Assembly (NCBI GenBank): GCA_964491785.1
Contig: CAZBGS010000007.1
Span: forward strand, 69,086-133,085
DNA length: 64,000 nucleotides
Reading direction: 5' to 3'
From: RZZS01 sp964491785
GTDB taxonomy: Bacteria; Pseudomonadota; Alphaproteobacteria; Micavibrionales; Micavibrionaceae
The notes under the pieces were generated by a model that was not told the origin of the DNA, searched no databases, and was given only the letters and a program-made list of their open reading frames with translations. The translations under genes were made by a program, and so were the position numbers. Below are positions 27,908 to 35,490 of the stretch, one piece after another (position 1 is the stretch's first letter; each line of letters starts with the position of its first letter).

Positions 27908-29486
27908 CATTGAAGCTGAGCCGCTTTACCTGACGGATCTGCGGCAGCTTTTCAACTTTCGCGAACAGCTCGTCGTTCATCGGCGCATCGAGCGCAACCA
28001 GACAAACCGCCGTCTCGCCCGCAGCTATACGCCCGAGACGGAAGTCGGCGATATTCTGACCGGCGTTGCCAAGGATGGTTCCGAGCGCCCCGATCATCCC
28101 CGGCTTGTCCTCGTTGCGGATGAACAGCATGTTCTCGGCGAGCGCCGCCTCGATCGGCACACCCTCGATCTCGACAATGCGCGGCTCCTTGCCGGCAAAC
28201 AGCGTCCCGGTAAGACTGCGGCTTCTCTCCTCGCTCTGAACGCGGACGATGATCGCGGTCTGATACTCCTTGCTTGCCGCGCTTTTAGTCTCGGAAACGT
28301 CGATTCCCCGTGCTTTGGCGAGTTGCGGAGCATTGACCATGTTCACGGTTTCAAGCAATGGCTTTAGCAGATTAGCCAGAACCAGCTGGGTCAGAGGCCT
28401 GGTATTCAGTTCCGCCACCGGCCCGTCATATTCGATCTCGATGCTTTTGATCGCGCTTGAGGTAATCTGCCCGGCAAAACTGCCAAGCTGTTCGGCAAGA
28501 CGCATGTAGGGCTTGAGACGCGGTGCGTCCTCGGCGGAAATTGACGGCATGTTAAGCGCATTGGTGATCGCCCCGTTAACGAGGTAATCGGCCATCTGCT
28601 CGGCAACCTGCAATGCGACATTGACCTGCGCCTCGGTGGTCGAGGCCCCAAGATGCGGCGTGCAAATAACATTCGGATGGCCGAACAGCACATTCTCCGC
28701 TGCAGGCTCCACCGCAAACACGTCAAGCGCCGCGCCCGCGACCTTGCCGCTGTCCAGCGCCGCCTTAAGGTCTTCCTCTACGATAATCCCGCCTCTCGCG
28801 CAGTTGATGATGCGCACGCCGTTTTTCATTTTGGCGAAAGCGTCCTTGTTGAGAAGGTTTTTTGTCTTCTCGTTCTTCGGCACGTGCAGAGTGATAAAGT
28901 CGGAGCGCTCAAGCAATTCGTCAAGCTCGACTTTGGCGACGCCTATCTCGATGGCGCGTTCTTCGGTAAGGAACGGATCATAGGCGATAACGTCCATCTT
29001 CAGACCCAGACCGCGATTGGCGGCGATCGAACCGATATTGCCGCAGCCGATGACCCCGAGGGTCTTTCCGTAAAGTTCGACCCCCATGAATTTCGATTTT
29101 TCCCATTTTCCGGCATGCGTGGACTCGTTCGCCTGCGGGATCTGGCGCGCGAGGGCAAACATCATAGCTATCGCATGCTCGGCTGTCGTGATCGAGTTGC
29201 CGAAAGGCGTGTTCATCACGATAATTCCGGCAGCCGTCGCCGCTTCGCGGTCGACGTTGTCAACCCCGATACCGGCTCGGCCAATAACTTTAAGGTTTTT
29301 TGCCGCAGAAATAATATCGGCGGTAACATTGGTGGCAGAGCGTATCGCCAGCCCGTCATATTCGCCGATTATCTCTTTAAGCTGTTCGGGAGAAAGCCCG
29401 GTTTTGACGTCAACCTCTACACCGGCTTTTTTGAAAATCTCCGCTGCAAGCGGATTCATTTTGTCGCTGATAAGTACTTTTGGCAT
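27900..29486 (-). CDS. serA: D-3-phosphoglycerate dehydrogenase
   Basis: SerA oxidises 3-phosphoglycerate in the first committed step of serine synthesis. The 528 residues are the long form. The substrate/NAD domains carry GVIGCGNIGSIAANRG (about residue 146), and the catalytic His is in CTPHLGAST. An intervening ASB domain follows, then a C-terminal ACT domain (IRNEDKPGMIGALGTILG, about 455-528) that usually gives serine feedback. The ATG at 29486 (MPKVLISDKM) fits the family; an upstream in-frame start would add 26 unrelated residues. Confidence 0.96.
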   Translation of the reverse strand: MPKVLISDKMNPLAAEIFKKAGVEVDVKTGLSPEQLKEIIGEYDGLAIRSATNVTADIISAAKNLKVIGRAGIGVDNVDREAATAAGIIVMNTPFGNSITTAEHAIAMMFALARQIPQANESTHAGKWEKSKFMGVELYGKTLGVIGCGNIGSIAANRGLGLKMDVIAYDPFLTEERAIEIGVAKVELDELLERSDFITLHVPKNEKTKNLLNKDAFAKMKNGVRIINCARGGIIVEEDLKAALDSGKVAGAALDVFAVEPAAENVLFGHPNVICTPHLGASTTEAQVNVALQVAEQMADYLVNGAITNALNMPSISAEDAPRLKPYMRLAEQLGSFAGQITSSAIKSIEIEYDGPVAELNTRPLTQLVLANLLKPLLETVNMVNAPQLAKARGIDVSETKSAASKEYQTAIIVRVQSEERSRSLTGTLFAGKEPRIVEIEGVPIEAALAENMLFIRNEDKPGMIGALGTILGNAGQNIADFRLGRIAAGETAVCLVALDAPMNDELFAKVEKLPQIRQVKRLSFNVR

Positions 29487-29906
29487 GTGTATAGCCCCAT
29501 TTTGTCTTGTTGGAGAAAACAGGCCTTCACAATTATCCCGCCAACGCCAAAAGTAAAGCGGCATTTTGCAAGCTTTTGAAAATTTTTTTAAAAACGGCTA
29601 TTTTCCGCCGTCTTCAAGGAACAGCCTTATCCGTATCCTCCACTCTTGCTTCACGGAAGCACGGGTGTGGCGGTTTGGGTGTTCCTGTGCGGGCTTTGAT
29701 TATCCTTGAAAAGTTTTTAACTATTATATAGCTTCGCCCCGGGCTAGGGCCCGCAGTTTAAGATAGCAATATATCGTTATCCCCGCGGCGTGAATGACCG
29801 AAGATCGGGCCTGCACGGCGGGGAACCGGAAAAGGGCAGCGCAGTTTGCTGCGCTGATATCCGGATCCATGAAATAAATTTTTTATGAGAAGACAGAGAG
29901 AAAAAA
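29487..29906. other. 420-base intergenic region with several potential RNA hairpins
   Basis: This gap separates the divergent serA and phosphomannomutase genes and contains no convincing gene. Potential structures include TGCTTC/GAAGCA (29647-29652 with 29656-29661) inside an imperfect CCAC/GTGG stem. A perfect CAGCGCAG/CTGCGCTG stem lies at 29837-29844 and 29849-29856 with a 4-base TTTG loop, enclosed by CCGG/CCGG. The latter sits about 50 bases before the phosphomannomutase start, so it may be part of its 5' leader. No known riboswitch class was recognised. Confidence 0.4.
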
Positions 29907-31388
29907 ATGAAAATACAGCCCAATACCGAAGCGTTCGAGCGAGAAATTCTGATCTCCGAAAGCGGCTTTCGCGAGTATGACGCGCGCTGGCTTTACCCGC
30001 AGCAGCTTAACCTGCGCGGCGTTACCGCTCTTGGCATGGCGATCGGCCAGATCGTGCACGAGCGGGGCGTGCGTCCCGACATCGTCACCGGCCACGACTA
30101 CCGCGAATACAGCGCTTCGATCAAGAACGCGCTTATAGTAGGGCTTATGGCTTCGGGATGCCGGGTACACGATATCGGCCTTGCGCTTTCGCCGGTGTCA
30201 TATTTCGCGCAGTTCGAACTGGACTGCCCGGCGGTGGCGATGGTCACCGCGAGCCATAATGAGAACGGCTGGACAGGCGTGAAGATGGGCATCGAGAAGC
30301 CCCTCACCTTCGGCCCCGACGAAATGACGCAGCTTAAGAATATCGTCACTTCCGGCAAGTACGATAGCCGGGAGGGCGGCTCTTACCGCTATATTTCAGG
30401 CATCAGAGAGAAATATCTTGGCGATTTGGCCAGAGACGGAAAACTGACCCGCAGGCTGAAGGTCGTGACCGCTTGCGGAAACGGTACGGCGGGCGTGTAC
30501 GCGCCGCAGGCGCTGGAGATGATCGGTTGCGAGGTGATCCCGATGGATTGCGGTCTTGATTACACCTTCCCGAAACATAATCCCAATCCAGAAGACATGG
30601 CAATGCTCCACGCCCTTCGTGACAAGGTGCTTGAGACCGGCGCGGATATCGGCTTTGCCTTTGACGGTGATGGCGACCGCTGCGGAGTTGTCGACAATGA
30701 GGGCGAAGAAATCTTCGCCGACAAGATCGGCGTGCTTATCGCAAGATATGCCGCCGCAGCGTTCGGCAAAAAGCAGTTCGTCGTCGATGTCAAATCGACC
30801 GGAATCTATATGACCGATCCTGAACTTAAAAAGCTGGCGGCGAAAACCGATTACTGGAAGACCGGCCATTCCTATATCAAGCGCCGCGTCAACGAGCTGA
30901 ACGCTCTCGCCGGTTTTGAGAAGAGCGGCCATTTCTTCTTCAACGCCCCGATCGGAAGGGGTTACGACGACGGCATCCTTTCGGCGGTCACCATCTGCCG
31001 CATGATGGACAAGGCAGCGGGCAAGACCCTGGCGCAACTGCGCGACAGCCTGCCCAAAACCTGGAGCTCGCCGACCATGGCCCCGCATTGCGCCGACGAG
31101 GTCAAATACGATGTGGTTGATCGCTTCACCGCCATTTACAAGGAAAAACAGGCCCGGGGCGAAGACGTTTTGGGCAGAAAAATCGTCGATATCGTCACCG
31201 TGAACGGTGGGCGGGTGGTGCTTGAAGATGGAACCTGGGGACTGGTGCGCGCTTCATCCAACAAGCCCAGCCTTGTCGTCGTCGTCGAAAGCCCGGTCTC
31301 GAAAGAGGCGATGACCGGCATCTTCCGCGAAATCGACCAGACCCTCTCGTCCTTCCCAGAAGTCGGCGAATACGACCAGAAGATATAA
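29907..31388 (+). CDS. Phosphomannomutase/phosphoglucomutase
   Basis: This alpha-D-phosphohexomutase interconverts mannose-1/6-phosphate or glucose-1/6-phosphate for sugar-nucleotide supply. The phosphoserine loop VTASHNENGWTG, the metal loop FDGDGDRCG and the sugar-binding FEKSGH are all present. The 493 residues fit the AlgC/ManB-type enzymes. It starts at ATG 29907. Its native terminator, shared with the convergent rplT, has been split by a mobile element: the hairpin is at 31394-31410, immediately after the stop. Confidence 0.93.
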   Translation: MKIQPNTEAFEREILISESGFREYDARWLYPQQLNLRGVTALGMAIGQIVHERGVRPDIVTGHDYREYSASIKNALIVGLMASGCRVHDIGLALSPVSYFAQFELDCPAVAMVTASHNENGWTGVKMGIEKPLTFGPDEMTQLKNIVTSGKYDSREGGSYRYISGIREKYLGDLARDGKLTRRLKVVTACGNGTAGVYAPQALEMIGCEVIPMDCGLDYTFPKHNPNPEDMAMLHALRDKVLETGADIGFAFDGDGDRCGVVDNEGEEIFADKIGVLIARYAAAAFGKKQFVVDVKSTGIYMTDPELKKLAAKTDYWKTGHSYIKRRVNELNALAGFEKSGHFFFNAPIGRGYDDGILSAVTICRMMDKAAGKTLAQLRDSLPKTWSSPTMAPHCADEVKYDVVDRFTAIYKEKQARGEDVLGRKIVDIVTVNGGRVVLEDGTWGLVRASSNKPSLVVVVESPVSKEAMTGIFREIDQTLSSFPEVGEYDQKI

Positions 31389-31393
31389 AAAAG

Positions 31394-31410
31394 CCCCTCG
31401 TCGAGAGGGG
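31394..31410. repeat. Left copy of a 17-bp target-site duplication (terminator hairpin)
   Basis: CCCCTCGTCGAGAGGGG is a hairpin (CCCCTC/GAGGGG, loop GTCGA) preceded by AAAAAAG. An identical copy in the same orientation lies at 33321-33337, followed by CTTTT. Joining the outer flanks gives AAAAAAG-hairpin-CTTTT, an ordinary bidirectional terminator between the convergent mutase and rplT genes. The duplication therefore marks the insertion of the element between the copies. Because G/C runs border it, the true duplication could be 9, 11, 13, 15 or 17 bp. Confidence 0.8.
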
Positions 31411-31504
31411 GGTATAGTGATAGGTCGCAGAGTTCCATATTCTGACCACACTATCACTAAAGACACAGACGACCGCTATCATCTCTGGTAGCGGTTGTTT
31501 TTTT
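31411..31504 (+). repeat. Left terminal inverted repeat
   Basis: Matches the reverse complement of 33227-33320: 45 identical bases, then a one-base gap, a two-base gap and a few substitutions. It contains an internal palindrome (TAGTGATAG with CTATCACTA). At its inner end it has a hairpin CCGCTAtc/ggTAGCGG followed by seven Ts, which reads as an intrinsic terminator for transcription entering from the mutase gene. Confidence 0.85.
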
Positions 31505-31532
31505 GATATTTAAGCATTATATGGGACGAGAA

Positions 31533-32267
31533 ATGACCAGCTGTTTTTGGATATTCGGCAGAGGGGCCTCTTGCGCTAACGGACTTACGTGGTCCGTCCC
31601 TCCTGATTGGAATGAAAGCCTGATTAACGAAAGTGTTTCACGGGAGCAACTTATTGAAAAAATACGTTCTTCAATAATAAGGGAAATGGACACCATTGAT
31701 GTTCTTTGCGAACCATACAATACTTTTCTACACCTTTTGAACGATAGAACGCCCGAGGATGTAAACCACCATTTTTTAACTACGAACTGGGATTTCCTAT
31801 TACAACGGCATCCTCTTTTAAATTGCAATTATATCAGGCCGTATTGGCCCTTTGATAAAGTTGTCTATCATCTTAACGGAACAGTAGAGGAAGGAACGTT
31901 TAATAGGAGTCCGTTTTTACTTGAAACTGATCCAGTAGAAGAAAGGGCGTGGAGCGTTGAAGCTAATATCGCTTATAACAAACTATTATGGTGTAAATAT
32001 ATAATTATAGTAGGAATGTCTTTTGCTTGCTCCACAGACCAATCATTTTTAGCAGCATTATCAACTACTAAGAATCATTTACCCATAGGTGAAGCTGAAG
32101 TCTTAATTATTAACCCTGACCCTGTTCAGTTAGAGGCAGTAAAAGTAAAGATGGAACAAGCTTTGCCCCATACACAGATAAAAACAGTTGCCAAAAAATT
32201 TGATGAATGGGTTAAAAACGATAATATGTCCGAATTAGCAGATGACGGATTGTTAGAAATTAGATAG
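31533..32267 (+). CDS. SIR2-like domain protein carried by the element, 244 aa
   Basis: The pattern fits a SIR2-like NAD-binding fold. FGRGASCANG stands for the GAGaS motif near the N-terminus, NHHFLTTNWD for the TTNYD motif (about residue 76), VVYHLNGTVE for the HxHG-like segment, and YIIIVGMSFACSTDQSFL for the late VGYSLsD motif. SIR2-like proteins without deacetylase partners often act in phage defence as NADases. The DNA is clearly more AT-rich than its neighbours, a sign of transfer. I chose the ATG at 31533; earlier in-frame starts exist at 31503 and 31521. A possible promoter (TTGTTT 31495-31500, 17 bases, TATATG 31518-31523) would make the message nearly leaderless. Confidence 0.75.
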   Translation: MTSCFWIFGRGASCANGLTWSVPPDWNESLINESVSREQLIEKIRSSIIREMDTIDVLCEPYNTFLHLLNDRTPEDVNHHFLTTNWDFLLQRHPLLNCNYIRPYWPFDKVVYHLNGTVEEGTFNRSPFLLETDPVEERAWSVEANIAYNKLLWCKYIIIVGMSFACSTDQSFLAALSTTKNHLPIGEAEVLIINPDPVQLEAVKVKMEQALPHTQIKTVAKKFDEWVKNDNMSELADDGLLEIR

Positions 32268-32304
32268 CTAACCATTTAAATCAATAATTTAACAATAGAA
32301 AACC

Positions 32305-33230
32305 ATGGTTAAAAGTGCTAAAAATAAGCATGTCCCAAATGCATGCAAAATCACCTCTGACACTGAAAACGCCAATGATAATGAGTGGGCTGATCGTGGC
32401 GAATATTGGTTGAAACGAATAAATCCCGTTTCGCAATATAAAGCACAAAAACGACGGATCATTCACAGGCCGCTTGTTTTAAGCGGTCACGGTATCCGGC
32501 TAAACGTCGATTACGGCACATTGCTTATTAAGTGCGGATTTACTCATTATCCGTAAAAACGGGAGGAATACCGCTTTTTCCCGCGAGACAGGCAACTTCC
32601 CTCTCGTATTGTCATTTTGGACGGTGATGGCAGCATCACTTTTGACGCTCTGGAATGGCTATCGCAGCAAGGTATTCAGTTGGTTCAAATAGATTGGCGG
32701 GGACAAGTCAGTAGCGTTGGCGGAGCGACTTATGCCGCCGATCCTGAATTGGTAAAACGCCAACTGGAAATTCGGGAAGGTGGCCAAGGTTTTGAGTTTT
32801 CCAAGTGGCTTATTCTTGAGAAAATAAGAAATTCATACGAAACAATTAAGTATGTTTCAGATAATGCGCCGGAAGCGCATCCCATGCTGGAAAAAATCAG
32901 AGAACAAAATGACGCTTTAAAAAAGAATCCGCCAGATAACATAGGCTCACTGCTTGCTGTGGAAGGAGTCGCGGCGGCAGCTTATTTTCGTTACTGGTAC
33001 ACGCTGTCCATAAAGTGGAAGGGATTAGGTCGCAAACCAGTTCCGCAAGAATGGTTGCGCATTGGAACGCGCATAGGAAGCAGTGGCAAAAGCAACCAGT
33101 TTGCTTTACATCCGGTCAATGCCATCTTGAACTATGTTTATGGCGTTTGGAAAATCAGGTAAGGGGCTATATTTTGGCGGCGGGGGCTGACCCGACAATA
33201 GGCTTGATGCATCCCAATTATTATGCATAA
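32305..33230 (+). pseudogene. cas1: Solo Cas1-like integrase, broken by a stop, a frameshift and truncation
   Basis: From ATG 32305 the frame reads an N-terminal extension of about 55 residues. The Cas1 N-domain follows (RPLVLSGHGIRLNVDYGTLL, GFTHYP), then an in-frame TAA at 32554-32556, and the same frame continues KREEYRFFPRDRQLPSRIVILDGDG and on into the helical domain. The catalytic Glu lies in AVEGVAAAAYF. HPVNAILNYVYGV is the NALLNYGY region. A one-base deletion near 33150-33157 then shifts the frame, and LENQVRGYILAAG..DPTIGLMH, with the catalytic His, is read in the next frame. It ends at 33230 against the right inverted repeat, so the last acidic residue (LDLMEP region) is missing. 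No cas2 or CRISPR array is near. It resembles solo Cas1 proteins of Alphaproteobacteria. Confidence 0.85.
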
Positions 33231-33320
33231 AAAACAACCGCTACCAATCAAGATAGCGGTTGTGTGTCTTTAGTGGATAGTGTGGTCAGAATATGGAACT
33301 CTGCGACCTATCACTATACC
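33227..33320 (-). repeat. Right terminal inverted repeat
   Basis: Reverse-complement partner of 31411-31504. Its inner end carries the hairpin CCGCTAtc/ggTAGCGG plus T-tract in the minus-strand sense, an intrinsic terminator facing transcription that arrives from rplT. Both ends thus insulate the element from its host neighbours. Confidence 0.85.
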
Positions 33321-33345
33321 CCCCTCGTCGAGAGGGGCTTTTAAC
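33321..33345. terminator. Right copy of the duplicated terminator hairpin
   Basis: CCCCTCGTCGAGAGGGG (33321-33337) followed by CTTTTAACTTTT. It serves as the remaining half of the original bidirectional terminator for rplT and the mutase gene, and is the second copy of the target duplication. Confidence 0.75.
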
Positions 33346-33367
33346 TTTTCCAGTTAACCGGATCCGA

Positions 33368-33724
33368 TTACTTCAACGCTGCCTGCGCCTGCTTTGCGAT
33401 TGCAGCGAAGGCGGCTTCGTCGTGATAGGCGATGTCGGCGAGAACCTTGCGGTCGAGATCGATTCCGGACTTCTTAAGGCCGTTCATGAGCTGCGAATAG
33501 GTAAGGCCGTTAAGCCTTGCCGCCGCGTTGATTCGCTGGATCCACAGGGCGCGCCATGTGCGCTTTTTATTGCGGCGGTCGCGGTAGGCGTACTGGCCTG
33601 CCTTTTCGACCGACTGCACCGCCGTGCGGAAGCAGCTGTTGCGGCGGCCGTAGTGTCCCTTGGCGGCCTTGATGACTTTCGTGTGTCTTGCGTGAGCCCT
33701 CGGCCCCCCTTTAACTCTGGCCAT
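33368..33724 (-). CDS. rplT: 50S ribosomal protein L20
   Basis: L20 binds 23S rRNA early in 50S assembly and in many bacteria represses its own operon. The 118 residues begin MARVKGGPRAHARHTKVIKAAKGHYGRR, the family signature rich in Arg/Lys; RTWRALWIQRINAAAR is the conserved second block. GGAGGTGAG gives a strong ribosome binding site within the end of rpmI. The start codon overlaps the rpmI stop by one base (TAATG). Confidence 0.97.
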   Translation of the reverse strand: MARVKGGPRAHARHTKVIKAAKGHYGRRNSCFRTAVQSVEKAGQYAYRDRRNKKRTWRALWIQRINAAARLNGLTYSQLMNGLKKSGIDLDRKVLADIAYHDEAAFAAIAKQAQAALK

Positions 33725-33975
33725 TACTCACCTCCTCCGGCGCGACTGGCACCAGCCGCCCTTCTCTTCTTCTTGCGCGCATAGGGCAGGAAATTCTTCA
33801 GCACGATTTCCTGATCGGCCTCGCACAGAACCGTGGTTCCGCGAGCCTTGCGCTTCATTGATTTCGGTTTGTTCATCATCATGTGGCGGGAAAAAGACTG
33901 TTTGGCCTTTACCCTGCCGGAACCGGTGACCTTGAATCGCTTCTTGGCCCCGCTGCGGGTTTTCATTTTCGGCAT
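33724..33975 (-). CDS. rpmI: 50S ribosomal protein L35
   Basis: The first 66 residues match L35 (MPKMKTRSGAKKRFKVTGSG, MMNKPKSMKRKARGT). The protein has an extra C-terminal tail of about 15 residues (KKRRAAGASRAGGGE) that continues into the rplT ribosome binding site region, so the extension may be tolerated rather than functional. AAGGAG lies just before the start. The usual upstream infC is absent; a 240-base gap follows instead. Confidence 0.95.
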   Translation of the reverse strand: MPKMKTRSGAKKRFKVTGSGRVKAKQSFSRHMMMNKPKSMKRKARGTTVLCEADQEIVLKNFLPYARKKKRRAAGASRAGGGE

Positions 33976-34215
33976 TTTCTTCTCCTTGTATCAATGCGAC
34001 CGAGGCAATGCCGTTAACAAAGGCCAGGCCGCAATACTTTACGAATGCGGTGTTATACACAGCTTCGCCAAACGAAATCAAGCCTATTATAGAGCTTTCA
34101 GGCAATCAGGACAGGCGGGATAACGATTTGGTGTCAAAAATATTGAGCAAAGGGATCACCAATCCTTCTTGGGGTGTTGTTGTGAACGGTAAGTTAATAC
34201 GGGAAGGAAATGATT

Positions 34216-34334
34216 ATGAAAGGTAATAAACTGATTGCCCTGGCGGGTCTGGCCGCCATGGCTTCGGGAGTTCTCTCCATGCGTAAAAAAAGGGAAAAGG
34301 CGCAGGAGCCGCCAGAACTGGATCAGGGCAGTTT

Positions 34335-34338
<4 letters not shown>
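34216..34338 (+). CDS. Small putative membrane peptide, 40 aa
   Basis: A short open frame begins ATG 34216 with GGAAGGAA about eight bases upstream. The peptide has a hydrophobic helix (LIALAGLAAMASGVLSM) followed by a basic stretch (RKKREK) and an acidic tail. It ends convergently with hypB with a 4-base overlap. The good ribosome binding site and the helix-then-positive pattern support a real small membrane protein; nothing is known of its role. Confidence 0.45.
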
Positions 34339-35081
<743 letters not shown>

Positions 35082-35225
35082 GTTTTTGTATCCATAAAAA
35101 AAGGTTAATGTGGCTTCCGCCGGCTATGATAGTTCGATGCCTTCTACGAGTAAATCTTTACTGGCTCGTCAGGAATTTTTCTTCAGTGCGGCCTGTTGTA
35201 AAGGGAAATTGAAAGGAGAAAACGA

Positions 35226-35480
35226 ATGGAAAAACATGAACGACACGAGGAACGAGGCAGTCGGGGCGACCCTCAATCCCGTTCCCCGGCCACGATATCC
35301 CATGCCCTGCAAGGCGTTGATTTTCCGACCGACAAGCAGGGTCTTTTCGAGCATGCCAAAGAGAATGGCGCGGATGAAAGTGTCCTTGAGCGTATCGACG
35401 ATATGCCGGATATGGAATATTCCAGCATGGCCGATGTGTTCAAAGGCGTTGGCGAGGCAGACGAGGACGAAGAGGAATAG
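35226..35480 (+). CDS. DUF2795-domain protein, 84 aa
   Basis: The central part (VDFPTDKQGLFEHAKENGADESVLERIDDMP.. YSSMADVFKGVG) matches small DUF2795 proteins, which are widespread and of unknown function. The tail is very acidic (GEADEDEEE). GAAAGGAG precedes the ATG. The gene is divergent from hypB and convergent with the aas gene. Confidence 0.75.
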   Translation: MEKHERHEERGSRGDPQSRSPATISHALQGVDFPTDKQGLFEHAKENGADESVLERIDDMPDMEYSSMADVFKGVGEADEDEEE

Positions 35481-35490
35481 TCCAATAGAA

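Larger units (their letters stand above)
31411..33320. mobile_element. 1.9-kb transposon-like element with ~93-bp inverted termini, SIR2-like gene and decayed solo cas1
   Basis: The element begins GGTATAGTGATAGGTCGC and ends with its exact reverse complement. The first 45 bases of the two ends are identical and the similarity continues to about 93 bases with small gaps. It is flanked by a direct duplication of the host terminator hairpin. Inside are an AT-rich SIR2-like gene and a cas1 pseudogene. No transposase, polymerase or HNH gene is present. Terminal inverted repeats, a target duplication that could be 13-15 bp, and a Cas1 gene together recall casposons, but this copy cannot be autonomous. 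It may alternatively be a non-autonomous element mobilised by an unrelated transposase. Confidence 0.8.

Noticed and set aside
32305..33230. Programmed stop readthrough and frameshifting in cas1
   Set aside because: Two separate lesions plus loss of the last catalytic residue point to decay; no slippery site or stimulatory structure was seen.
31136..33784. Two open frames beginning with the same residues (MELCDLSLYPP) at 31438 (minus) and 33293 (plus)
   Set aside because: The shared start comes from the inverted terminal repeats of the element; the rest runs antisense to real genes.
34008..34226. 72-residue plus-strand frame upstream of rpmI
   Set aside because: It has no ribosome binding site, starts in the rpmI promoter/leader region and overlaps the better supported small peptide.
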